In this document: in pieces, positions 48,845 to 56,988 of the stretch
How positions within the stretch are numbered: position 1 is the stretch's first letter
How the letters are laid out: every line of letters begins with the position of its first letter
From: Cystobacter fuscus DSM 2262
GTDB lineage: Bacteria > Myxococcota > Myxococcia > Myxococcales > Myxococcaceae
Assembly (NCBI RefSeq): GCF_000335475.2
Contig: NZ_ANAH02000020.1
Location: 140,354 to 204,353 of the forward strand
Length of the DNA stretch: 64,000 nucleotides
Direction: 5' to 3'
The notes under the pieces: generated by a model
The model's database searches: none
The model's input: only the letters and a program-made list of their open reading frames with translations
What the model was told of the DNA's origin: nothing
Made by a program: the position numbers and the translations under genes

Positions 48845-49549
48845 ATGCTCCCTGCCCTGTCCGCCTCCGTCCTCGCCCTCACGCTTCAGCTTGGCCCCGG
48901 AGCACCCACGGGCCCGCTCCCGGATGCCGGCACGCCCCTCGACGCGGGCACGCCCACCGTCGCTGCCTCGCGCCTGGAGGAGGCGCGCACGCTGGTGCCC
49001 TTGCCGCTGCTCTACGGGAAGTTCCGCCCAGAGGTGGGCTCCTTCGTCGAGTACGACGTCACCACGAAGGAGGGCAAGGTGCGGGTGCGGGCCGCGGTGG
49101 TGGGCCGGACCGAGCACAAGGACGGGCCCATGTTCCAGGTCGAGTTCGAGTACCTGGCCGTGAAGCCACGCTCGCTGGTGGTGCTGTGGCTCATCGGTGA
49201 TACGCATCCGCTGGTGGATCGGCTGGCGCTCTCGCTGGAGCCCCATGCGCCCATCTCCATCCCCGTGGATCTCTCCGTGGACAGCCCGGAGCTGCGCGGG
49301 CGGCCGGGTCCGGAGACGGAGGCGCCGGTGAAGTCGGGCCCCTTCGCGGGCAAGGCGGTGCGGCGCACCTGGCGGTTGGAGGACGGCCGCACCGCGGAGG
49401 CGGTGCTGTCGGACAAGGTGCCGCTCTTCGGCGTGGAGTCCGTGCGTGGCGCCGATGGCGCCACCTGGGTGGCGCGCAAGTCGGGCACGGGGGCTCGCCC
49501 GGAGCTCAAGTCGGTGCCCGTCGCCATTCCCCGCCTGCCCGAGGAGTGA
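48845..49549 (+). CDS. Exported hypothetical protein, possible paralogue of its neighbour
   Basis: A 234-residue protein with a hydrophobic signal and a Pro/Thr/Asp linker (DAGTPLDAGTP). The body has FVEYDVTTKEGKVRVRAAVV, then FQVEFEY and WLIGDTHPLVDRLALSL. This parallels segments of the protein encoded divergently at 48156-48779. No domain name is recognised. A GC-rich hairpin follows its stop. Confidence 0.55.
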   Translation: MLPALSASVLALTLQLGPGAPTGPLPDAGTPLDAGTPTVAASRLEEARTLVPLPLLYGKFRPEVGSFVEYDVTTKEGKVRVRAAVVGRTEHKDGPMFQVEFEYLAVKPRSLVVLWLIGDTHPLVDRLALSLEPHAPISIPVDLSVDSPELRGRPGPETEAPVKSGPFAGKAVRRTWRLEDGRTAEAVLSDKVPLFGVESVRGADGATWVARKSGTGARPELKSVPVAIPRLPEE

Positions 49550-49550
49550 G

Positions 49551-49574
49551 CCGGGGGCTCGCGCGAGCCCGGGC
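49551..49574. terminator. Hairpin between convergent genes
   Basis: A near-perfect inverted repeat (GGGCTCG with CGAGCCC at its core, extended by GCC/GGC) lies immediately after the stop of the 48845 gene and before the stop of the Flp-like gene. There is no T tract, so its role in both directions is only likely. Confidence 0.45.
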
Positions 49575-49575
49575 A

Positions 49576-49761
49576 TCAGCCGAGCGGAAAGCCGAGGATG
49601 ACGTAGAAGCCGCGGATGTAGATGGTGATGACGTCGAGCATGTCGGGAGCGAAGTGCATGAGCCCGCCCCCCATCACCAGCAGCGCGGCGGACAGCAACG
49701 TGAACTCCGTGAGCTGCTGGCCACGGTCGCGCCGGGCCCGACGGGTCGTCAGCCTTTTCAT
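49576..49761 (-). CDS. Flp-type pilin-like small membrane protein
   Basis: A 61-residue protein: Arg-rich start, then GQQLTEFTLLSAALLVMGGG, which fits a class III (Flp/TadE) prepilin site, Gly followed by hydrophobic residues with Glu at +5 and Phe after it. A second hydrophobic segment ends the protein. GGAGG is seven bases before the ATG. Its start overlaps the upstream stop by four bases (ATGA). It is last of a pseudopilin gene cluster. Confidence 0.6.
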   Translation of the reverse strand: MKRLTTRRARRDRGQQLTEFTLLSAALLVMGGGLMHFAPDMLDVITIYIRGFYVILGFPLG

Positions 49762-50615
49762 GGTCTGACCTCCTTCTGTTTCGTCTCCATCACCACGGCG
49801 ATGATGGTCTCGGGGGAGCCTTCCTTCGTGTTCATGGCGGAGAGGGTCACGGATACCCGTTCTCCCCGCCGCTCGAAGTCGAGCACCTCCACATCCTTGT
49901 CGCTGCGTCCCCCCACGGCGGAGTAGCCGCGCACGGCCATCTCCTTGCGGTAGAAGCCGGCGAGTTCCCGGGGCGAGCCCCGGGCGATCTGCGTGAGCGT
50001 GGAGCTGTCCTTCGCCGGGCCCGGGTTCTGATCATCCACGCGCAGCACCGTCACCAGGCCAGTGGGCTGGGGCAGCATCTCGGGGGGCTCGGCCTTGAGG
50101 TGGATGCCCTCGGGGGCCTCGACGATGGCCGGGAAGACCCGCGCGCTCGGGGACACCTGCGTGCCTCCGGCCATCACGTTGACGGTGACGAGCGCTCCCA
50201 GCTTCTCGTCGTAGTAGTTGACCGCTCCGCCTCCGGAGCCATCCGGCTGTTCGACGACCCGACGGCCTCGTTGCTCGAACTGCTGGATGTAGAAGTCCAT
50301 TACCTCGCGGGCGGAGGCCTTCACCTCGAAGAAGCCCATCTCCATCGGGTTGCCATTGGCCTGCAACTGGCCCATGGGGATCAGCTGGGCTCCGGGGAAG
50401 ACCGGAACGAGCCGGCGCAGGCGCTGCACGGTGCCCGAGGGGATTGGAGGCGGTGGCTCGGGCATCTCCTGCCGCGGGGCGGGGGAGGGCTCTGGTGCCT
50501 CGGCTTCGGGCTCGGGGGGCGCCTCGGGCATCCACATCACCGTGGCGATGAGCGCGAGCACGCCCACCAGCCCGAGGGCCCTCGGCACCTTGCCTGTCTT
50601 GTCCGACAACCTCAT
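49758..50615 (-). CDS. Membrane-anchored hypothetical protein
   Basis: A 285-residue protein with one N-terminal membrane helix (about 12-28), a Pro/Glu-rich linker (30-60) and two similar beta/alpha units, each with a helix such as EVMDFYIQQFEQRG and ELAGFYRKEMAVRGY followed by strands. The internal repeat suggests a duplicated periplasmic domain. It lies inside the pseudopilin cluster and is coupled by overlap to the Flp-like gene. No named family. Confidence 0.6.
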   Translation of the reverse strand: MRLSDKTGKVPRALGLVGVLALIATVMWMPEAPPEPEAEAPEPSPAPRQEMPEPPPPIPSGTVQRLRRLVPVFPGAQLIPMGQLQANGNPMEMGFFEVKASAREVMDFYIQQFEQRGRRVVEQPDGSGGGAVNYYDEKLGALVTVNVMAGGTQVSPSARVFPAIVEAPEGIHLKAEPPEMLPQPTGLVTVLRVDDQNPGPAKDSSTLTQIARGSPRELAGFYRKEMAVRGYSAVGGRSDKDVEVLDFERRGERVSVTLSAMNTKEGSPETIIAVVMETKQKEVRP

Positions 50616-50665
50616 CGCCTCGTTCCCCGCATGCCGTGCCGTCCTGGTCCACCCTCACCCGTGCT

Positions 50666-51841
50666 TCAGTGATTGCTCGCGTTCGGATCCTCGGCGCATG
50701 CGTTTCCGTCGTAGCGGAAGTAGCTCTGGGACAGGCTCAAGTTACCGACCTGCGAGTACACCGACTCCGGCTCGTCCGACTTGGAAGCGCCCTGGAAGAA
50801 ATTACCCCGGCATTGATAGGCGCGCATCGGCCAGTTGTCGTCACGGCCCCCGCCGTTCTTGACGCCCCGCTTGTTCTTGATCTCGTCTGGCTCGCAGCTG
50901 TTGAAGCAGGCCTGGTCGTCCGACTCCCAATACGCCGCCTGGAGTATGTCTCCTGGCACGGTACGCGTGGGCCGATTGCCCGCCGGCGACGGCGCGGGGA
51001 AGTAGCCGTTATCGGACACCTTCCGGACGAGGACCGCCTTGTTGATGAAATCGTTGTTGAAGGGATACTCGAGCTTGAACAGGCTGAGCACCGTGCCGAT
51101 GGCGCTCAGTGCCGAGCCCGCGGCACTGCCGAGCAAGCCCATATAGGCCACCTTCTGCACCCGTTCGCGCACCCGGCTCTCCACGACGCCCTGGTTGTTC
51201 TTCGGGTTGTCTCCTGGCTGCCAGGCGCGCCAGGTGTCGTGGTACACGTAGAAGGACTCGGTGAAGCCCACGTCCAGCTTGTTGTCGGAGAAGCCGGTGA
51301 TGTACTGGCCGATCCGCTCCGGGATGATCCTGTTCTCCATCCGGGCCGTCACCGTGCTCTGGACCGCGCCCTTCGACGGGTCGAAGCCCATCTGGCCGAC
51401 GATGCTCTCCACGGAGCTGCCCACCAGGGAGGTGATCATGCCGAGCATTCCGCCCACCCCCGCGCTCGAGCCGACGCCCGACATCGAGCCGGCGACCGGC
51501 GCGGGTTTGTCGCTGGCGGAGAAGGAGAGGGTGAGCTTGTTGCGGAAGCCCGAGCCGAGCGCCACGCCCGAGTCCGAGCCATTGAGATCCTGATAGCGGC
51601 TCTGGGCCTCGGAGGTGATCTGCCCCAGGTCCTTGCGCGCCGTGCGCTCGAAGGCGATGAAGCGCGCCGCCTCGGCGACCTTGATGCGCACCCGGAGGAC
51701 TTCCCAGAAGTAGTTGGACCACAGCACGAGCACCACGAGCAGTGGCGCCATGATGGCGAACTCGACCGTCGAGCTGCCCCGGCGGGCCGGGCGGCGGCGC
51801 GTCCGGAGGTTCGCGCGGGGGTGGGCAAGGGAATGGTTCAT
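50666..51841 (-). CDS. TadE/TadG-like pseudopilin
   Basis: A 391-residue protein with an Arg-rich start followed by RRGSSTVEFAIMAPLLVVLV, the TadE-type prepilin region with the conserved Glu. The long C-terminal part is extracytoplasmic, and contains Cys residues near the end (DDQACFNSCEPDE). ATG 51841 with GGAGA seven bases upstream is chosen; an ATG at 51856 overlaps the preceding stop. By family it would be part of a Tad-like surface appendage or secretion assembly. Confidence 0.7.
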   Translation of the reverse strand: MNHSLAHPRANLRTRRRPARRGSSTVEFAIMAPLLVVLVLWSNYFWEVLRVRIKVAEAARFIAFERTARKDLGQITSEAQSRYQDLNGSDSGVALGSGFRNKLTLSFSASDKPAPVAGSMSGVGSSAGVGGMLGMITSLVGSSVESIVGQMGFDPSKGAVQSTVTARMENRIIPERIGQYITGFSDNKLDVGFTESFYVYHDTWRAWQPGDNPKNNQGVVESRVRERVQKVAYMGLLGSAAGSALSAIGTVLSLFKLEYPFNNDFINKAVLVRKVSDNGYFPAPSPAGNRPTRTVPGDILQAAYWESDDQACFNSCEPDEIKNKRGVKNGGGRDDNWPMRAYQCRGNFFQGASKSDEPESVYSQVGNLSLSQSYFRYDGNACAEDPNASNH

Positions 51842-51855
51842 GGCCCGGGTCTCCA

Positions 51856-53352
51856 TCAGTAGTTGAGCGACGAGCGCTGGATGGTGTCCCAGTCGTCCAT
51901 GACTCCCACCATCGCGTCCACGAGCTGCTTTTCCCAGTGCGTGCTGATTGGCGCGAGGCGGGCCGTCCACAGGGGATTGTAGAAGTTGGGCTCTTCCTTC
52001 CAGTCGCCAGGGCGATGATAGATGGCGCGTCCCACCGACATGGCGAGCATGCCCCCCGTCATGTCGGCGAAGATCTGATCACCCGTCTCCTTCTGGGTCA
52101 TGTCGAGTTTCCCCTCCATGAATTTGGTCTTGAGCTGGAAGACCTTGCGCGCCTCGATCACGTTCTTGCTGGCGAACACCACGTTGCACGGGTAGCCGAA
52201 GTGGTAGGTCCACGGAGAATAGTAGCTCGGATCGGCGAGGATGAAGGGCGTGATGCCCTGCCACGTATGATGATCGTCTGACTTCGAGCCGTTCGCCTCA
52301 TGGAAGCCCCCGTCCTTGTTCGCCGCGACGCGGACCTTGTAATCGAATTTGAAGATCGTCTTGGTAATGCCGAAGCAGGGGGCCTTCACCCGGATCCTGA
52401 TGTCGTCCGAGGCGAAGAGCTCGTCCCTGCGCTCCTCCGCGACGAAGCTCTTGATCTGCGAGTCCGCCACCTTGTTGATGCTGATCCCTATCCCGAGGCA
52501 GATGTTGATGTTCCATCGGCGGCCGATCAACATGGGCCCCTCGCCCTCGGCGGTCCACTTCTTGCGCACGCCGTTGGCGATGTTGCCCATGAGCAGGCGG
52601 TACTTCGCCATGTTGGGATCGCTCAACGTGTTGCTGTTGTTCAGCAGCTTCTTGCGCTCTTTCAGCCCGGTGTCCCCAATGCTGGAAGGGGCGTTCGAGC
52701 TCGGGCCGTCATCCAACACGTGCAGGAAGTTGGTCGCGTTGGTCTCCTTCATGATGTCGAAGAGATCTTGTCCGAGCTGGCCGCCCTGGCCCGACGTGAA
52801 GAAGCCGTATTTGGCCTTGGGATCCGTCCCCGTGAATGGCTCGCTTGCTTGCGCGTTGTAGATGTTCATGTACGTGGACATCAGCAGCGCCTCCTGGGCC
52901 AGCCATAACCCTATGTTGATGAAGGTGATGACGGGAATGATCGCCCGGGTCAGGATGTCCACGATCTTGACCCAGGCATCGATGGCTTGCTCGACGGCCG
53001 CGAAGATGGCGCCGATCGCGGGGATGTACTTGAGGTACTTCGCGGCGGTGCCCACCGTCTTCTGCAGGTAGAGGGCATGGCTCACGTAGGACATCAGCGT
53101 GAGCATGGCCGAGTAGTGCACCACCATCGCGCGGTTGGTGTAGGCCAGGAAGTTATAGGTCCGCGCCTGCGTGACGGCGATGGAGTAGGACTGGGCGTCC
53201 GCGGCGTCCTGCGCCTTGATCTTCGAGTAGACACCGTGACCGATGCTCACCGAGGTCATCACCATGACGGCCAGGATGAGCATGGCGATCGCGCCGATGA
53301 TCATGGCCTGTCCGCGCTCGTCGCGGCGCATCTTGCGAATCAGACGGAACAT
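51856..53352 (-). CDS. TadG-like protein
   Basis: A 498-residue protein with the start RRDERGQAMIIGAIAMLILAV, the TadG N-terminal segment, and a second hydrophobic region around residues 130-160. The rest is a large, mostly unrecognised extracytoplasmic domain with scattered Cys. GAGGAG is seven bases before ATG 53352. It follows the TadE-like gene by 13 bases and abuts the next gene. Confidence 0.7.
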   Translation of the reverse strand: MFRLIRKMRRDERGQAMIIGAIAMLILAVMVMTSVSIGHGVYSKIKAQDAADAQSYSIAVTQARTYNFLAYTNRAMVVHYSAMLTLMSYVSHALYLQKTVGTAAKYLKYIPAIGAIFAAVEQAIDAWVKIVDILTRAIIPVITFINIGLWLAQEALLMSTYMNIYNAQASEPFTGTDPKAKYGFFTSGQGGQLGQDLFDIMKETNATNFLHVLDDGPSSNAPSSIGDTGLKERKKLLNNSNTLSDPNMAKYRLLMGNIANGVRKKWTAEGEGPMLIGRRWNINICLGIGISINKVADSQIKSFVAEERRDELFASDDIRIRVKAPCFGITKTIFKFDYKVRVAANKDGGFHEANGSKSDDHHTWQGITPFILADPSYYSPWTYHFGYPCNVVFASKNVIEARKVFQLKTKFMEGKLDMTQKETGDQIFADMTGGMLAMSVGRAIYHRPGDWKEEPNFYNPLWTARLAPISTHWEKQLVDAMVGVMDDWDTIQRSSLNY

Positions 53353-53365
53353 TAGAGGCTCCTCG

Positions 53366-54193
53366 TCATTCGTCCACCGCGCAGGGGCTGACGTGTTTCT
53401 GCATCATGTTGGACTGCATGCGCATGGAATAGTTCGCGCTCAGGGGGATGATGTACTTGCGCTTGTCCAGGGCGAGGCCGGAGATGAGCTTGTAGTCACC
53501 CTTCTGGCGGCTCGTCTTGCCCTTGTTCGCGCCCAGCTTCTCCAGGGCCCGGTGGGAGGCTTCGCCCCCCAGACGCTGGTTCTCGAACTGGAGGCCCCTG
53601 AGCTTGTCCAGGGACTCGAAGCCCATGAACCAGCCGTGGATGAGCCAGTTGGCGAAGGGGATGCGCATCTCGTAGAAATAGGTGATGCGCACCGTCAGCA
53701 GGTTGGCGCGGACGATGGTGTCGTCGCGTACGTCGTCGTAGTCGATCTCCTGCGACATCATGGCGTCGCCATAGGAGGAGAAGAGCCCCGAGATCTGGCT
53801 CCGCTTGGGGTTGAGCACCTCCACGCGCACCTTCTCGAGCTTGGTGCCGCTGTGGAAGAGCACCGGGTCGGTCGTTCCCTTGACGGCGTACTCCTTGTAG
53901 GCCGCGATCGCTCTTTCCAGATCGTCGACCCGGCCCGACTCTCCCGAGGGCCTGGGCCCCAGCGTGGGCAGCACGGCGAAGTACGCCGCGTTGCGCATCA
54001 ACTCACAGTGCCCGTGGTTGACGATTCCCGCCCGCGCGGAGCGGTAGGCCGCGTACTCCGTCATCAGCCGCGCCTGATACATCATTCCCAGCTGGATGAT
54101 GCCCAGCACCATGAACACCATCATGGGGAGGATGAGCGCCGCCTCGACGGCCGCTTGACCCGATTCCCGGGAAGATGTGGGGGTCATCTTCAT
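53366..54193 (-). CDS. TadE family pseudopilin
   Basis: A 275-residue protein: ESGQAAVEAALILPMMVFMV near the start is a clear TadE motif, with a single membrane segment and a long exported domain. It is first in the cluster of five genes running down to 49576. A start 60 bases upstream is in frame but would add a non-conserved leader. Confidence 0.75.
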   Translation of the reverse strand: MKMTPTSSRESGQAAVEAALILPMMVFMVLGIIQLGMMYQARLMTEYAAYRSARAGIVNHGHCELMRNAAYFAVLPTLGPRPSGESGRVDDLERAIAAYKEYAVKGTTDPVLFHSGTKLEKVRVEVLNPKRSQISGLFSSYGDAMMSQEIDYDDVRDDTIVRANLLTVRITYFYEMRIPFANWLIHGWFMGFESLDKLRGLQFENQRLGGEASHRALEKLGANKGKTSRQKGDYKLISGLALDKRKYIIPLSANYSMRMQSNMMQKHVSPCAVDE

Positions 54194-54347
54194 AGTGGGC
54201 GCCAATTTCCCTTGGAGGGGACGATGTAGGGCATCCGTCAACTGGCCGAGCACATCGTTTCAGGGCCCGCCTGTCCACTTCCTGCCCGTCGGGGCGACTT
54301 CCTCCGTCCTTTCCGGACCCCGCCGCGAGAGGGTATGGACTCGGGGC

Positions 54348-55901
54348 ATGAAGGATGCAGAAGTCCAGACCCCCCCCGCCGAAGTGCCCCCCCCGCCCTC
54401 CCTCGACGAGGTGCGCCGGTGCACGCAACTGCTCGAGAGCCTGGTCGGGGATCGCCGCCTGCTCATGGCCATCCCCGAGGAGGAACGGATCGCGCTGCTG
54501 ACCGCCGCGGGCCACGTGGTGCACCCGGATCGGGAAACGAAGGTGCGGCTCGTCAAGGCGCTCCGGCGCGAGCGCAAGGAGGCGAAGCGCGAGCACGACC
54601 GGGGGCTGCGCGCGGGGACGGAGATCCGCTCGCTGCGCCGGAGCGCCGTCTTCACGGTGCCGCTGCTTCCGCCGCCGCCCTCGGAGGGGCCGGAGCGGCT
54701 GCTCGAGGTCGCGCGCAGGTGCTACGTGTGCAAGGCGGAGTTCCGCAAGCTGCACTTCTTCTACGACTCCATGTGCGGGGCGTGCGCGGACTTCAACTAC
54801 GCCAAGCGAACCCAGCGGGCGCCCCTGTCCGGACAGGTGGCGCTCATCACCGGGGCGCGCGTGAAGATTGGCTATCAGGCGTCGCTGATGCTGCTTCGCT
54901 CGGGGGCGCGGGTGATCGCCACCACGCGGTTTCCCAAGGACGCGGCGCGGCGCTACCTGCGCGAGCCCGACTTCGCGGAGTGGTCACACCGGCTGCACGT
55001 GCACGGGTTGGATCTGCGCCACGCCCCCAGTGTCGAGCTGTTCGCGCGGCACGTCGAGCAGACGCACCACCGGTTGGACATCCTCATCAACAACGCGGCG
55101 CAGACCGTGCGCCGTCCCCCCGGCTTCTACGCGCACCTGCTCCAGGGGGAGCTGCTCCCCGTCGACGAACTCCCGGTGGAGGCGCGCCCGCTGCTCGCCG
55201 GACATGAGACGTGCGTCGCCGGGCTGCGTCCCCTCCTGGGGGAGGGGACCCAGGCGCTCGAGCCCACGTGGCGCAGCGCCGATCCCGCGCTCGGCATCCA
55301 CTCGTCCGCCGCGCTGTCGCTGCTGCCGTACGCCCTCGAGCAGGAGGGGGACACGCGCGCCCTCTTCCCCGAGGGCCGGCTGGACGCGGACCTTCAGCAG
55401 GTGGACTTGCGGCAGATGAATTCCTGGCGGATGCGGCTCGCGGACGTGTCCACGGCGGAGATGCTCGAGGTGCACCTGGTGAACGCGGTGGCGCCCTTCA
55501 TCCTCTGCGGGAAGCTCAAGCCGCTGATGATGCGCGAGCGCTCCAAGCCCGGCCACATCGTGAACGTCTCCGCCATGGAGGGCAGCTTCTCGCGCGGGAC
55601 GAAGACGGACAAACACCCGCACACCAACATGGCCAAGGCCGCGCTGAACATGATGACGCTGACCTCGGCGCCCGACTACGCCAAGGACGGCATCTTCATG
55701 AACGCGGTGGATACCGGCTGGATCACCGACGAGGACCCGGCGGTCTTCGCCGAGCGCAAGCAGCGGGAGACGGATTTCCAGCCGCCGCTGGACATCGTCG
55801 ACGGAGCGGCGCGCGTGGTGGATCCGGTCATCTCCTCGGTGAACAGTGGCCAGTACGTGTGGGGCAACTTCTTCAAGGACTACCGCCACACGCAGTGGTG
55901 A
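54348..55901 (+). CDS. SDR-type oxidoreductase with N-terminal zinc-ribbon-like domain
   Basis: A 517-residue protein. The N-terminal helical region (20-120) is followed by a CxxC pair, Cys125/Cys128 and Cys143/Cys146 (CYVCK...CGAC), which probably binds zinc. The rest is an SDR Rossmann domain: ALITGARVKIGYQ at the cofactor loop, INNAAQTVRRPP, and NVSAMEG with the active-site Ser. The usual YxxxK is replaced by TNMAK, so the catalytic Tyr is missing while the Lys remains. Cofactor binding is likely; classical dehydrogenase activity is doubtful. ATG 54348 starts the conserved part. Confidence 0.75.
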   Translation: MKDAEVQTPPAEVPPPPSLDEVRRCTQLLESLVGDRRLLMAIPEEERIALLTAAGHVVHPDRETKVRLVKALRRERKEAKREHDRGLRAGTEIRSLRRSAVFTVPLLPPPPSEGPERLLEVARRCYVCKAEFRKLHFFYDSMCGACADFNYAKRTQRAPLSGQVALITGARVKIGYQASLMLLRSGARVIATTRFPKDAARRYLREPDFAEWSHRLHVHGLDLRHAPSVELFARHVEQTHHRLDILINNAAQTVRRPPGFYAHLLQGELLPVDELPVEARPLLAGHETCVAGLRPLLGEGTQALEPTWRSADPALGIHSSAALSLLPYALEQEGDTRALFPEGRLDADLQQVDLRQMNSWRMRLADVSTAEMLEVHLVNAVAPFILCGKLKPLMMRERSKPGHIVNVSAMEGSFSRGTKTDKHPHTNMAKAALNMMTLTSAPDYAKDGIFMNAVDTGWITDEDPAVFAERKQRETDFQPPLDIVDGAARVVDPVISSVNSGQYVWGNFFKDYRHTQW

Positions 55902-55907
55902 GGCGCG

Positions 55908-56825
55908 TCAGCGGTGGGGCAGCGAGAGGTAGTGGGCGCCCAGCTCCGTCAGGGTGCCCGGCGCGCCCAGCAGGCTCGCGAAGCACGGGTCATTCGTCCA
56001 CCGGCCGGTGAACCAGGCGTAGCGGAACACGTCGTCGCGGCTCTCGCAGACGGCGACCATGTCCGCCATCTGGGCCTTCTGCTTGGCCACCGAGTCGATC
56101 TGCGCGCCATCCTTCTGGCTGTGGCAGTTGGCGAACTCCGTGACCCAGAAGGGCTTGCCGTACTTCTTGAGCCGATCGAGCTGGCCCGCGAGCCCGTAGT
56201 CGTACCAGTGGAAGGCGAGGTAATCGATGCGTGGCGCGCGGTTGCCGTTCGCCCCGCGGTAGGCCGCGTAGAAGGCATCCAGCCAGACCACCGGATCCGA
56301 GTAGCCCTCGAGGGTGCCCCAGTTCATCGCGGGGCCCACCAGCTTCACCCCCGTGTTCGCGGCGACGCTCTCGTAGCGGGGCCATAGCTTCGCCGCGTCC
56401 TGGGGCGACATCCTGGCCTGATCATTGAGGTTGGGCTCGTTGAGCAGCAGCAGGTACTGGATCTCCGGATGGGCCTTGAGGAAGGACTCGGTGCTCGCGG
56501 CGTCGAAGTTGCCGTTCCACAGCATGGGGATGAAGTCCATGCCGTAGCGGGCGCGGTAGTCCGAGGGGATGTTCGCGTGGGGCCGGGTGCTCCAGTTGTA
56601 CCACCAGCTCACCCCGGGAGCGACGGCGGCCAGATCCGCGGGCGCCGCGAAGTCGAAGGCGATTCCGCGCTTGGCGCTCTTGGTCACCACCGGCTGGGTT
56701 CCCCCGTCTCCCCCGGTGGGGGGAGTGCCCGTGTCATCCGGGGGCGTGCCCGTGTTGGAAGGACTCGCACCACAGCCCAACAGCAGGAATGCCGTGATGC
56801 ACGCCGACGCGACCAGGGATTTCAT
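55908..56825 (-). CDS. GH128-like glucanase lipoprotein
   Basis: A 305-residue lipoprotein with lipobox LLGC (Cys about 18) and a Gly/Thr/Pro linker (residues 20-46). The domain fits the Asl1/GH128 beta-1,3-glucanase family: [16 protein letters not shown], then FIPMLWN, LLLNEPN with the first catalytic Glu, and [13 protein letters not shown] with the second. It would cut fungal-type beta-1,3-glucan outside the cell, consistent with predatory feeding. It is convergent with the SDR gene. Confidence 0.85.
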   Translation of the reverse strand: MKSLVASACITAFLLLGCGASPSNTGTPPDDTGTPPTGGDGGTQPVVTKSAKRGIAFDFAAPADLAAVAPGVSWWYNWSTRPHANIPSDYRARYGMDFIPMLWNGNFDAASTESFLKAHPEIQYLLLLNEPNLNDQARMSPQDAAKLWPRYESVAANTGVKLVGPAMNWGTLEGYSDPVVWLDAFYAAYRGANGNRAPRIDYLAFHWYDYGLAGQLDRLKKYGKPFWVTEFANCHSQKDGAQIDSVAKQKAQMADMVAVCESRDDVFRYAWFTGRWTNDPCFASLLGAPGTLTELGAHYLSLPHR

Positions 56826-56988
56826 ATGTCTTCACCTTCGACCGGGAGGAAGCGCGCATCATCCCCACCTCCGGATGCCGCGACAAGCGTGTTGGAATTC
56901 CAGCGATGGCCACACCCGGGGAGCGGATCCGCTCGGGGCCCGAGGCCTTTTTTTGCGTGGGGCCCGGCGCGGGGATAGCAGTCCTCGT

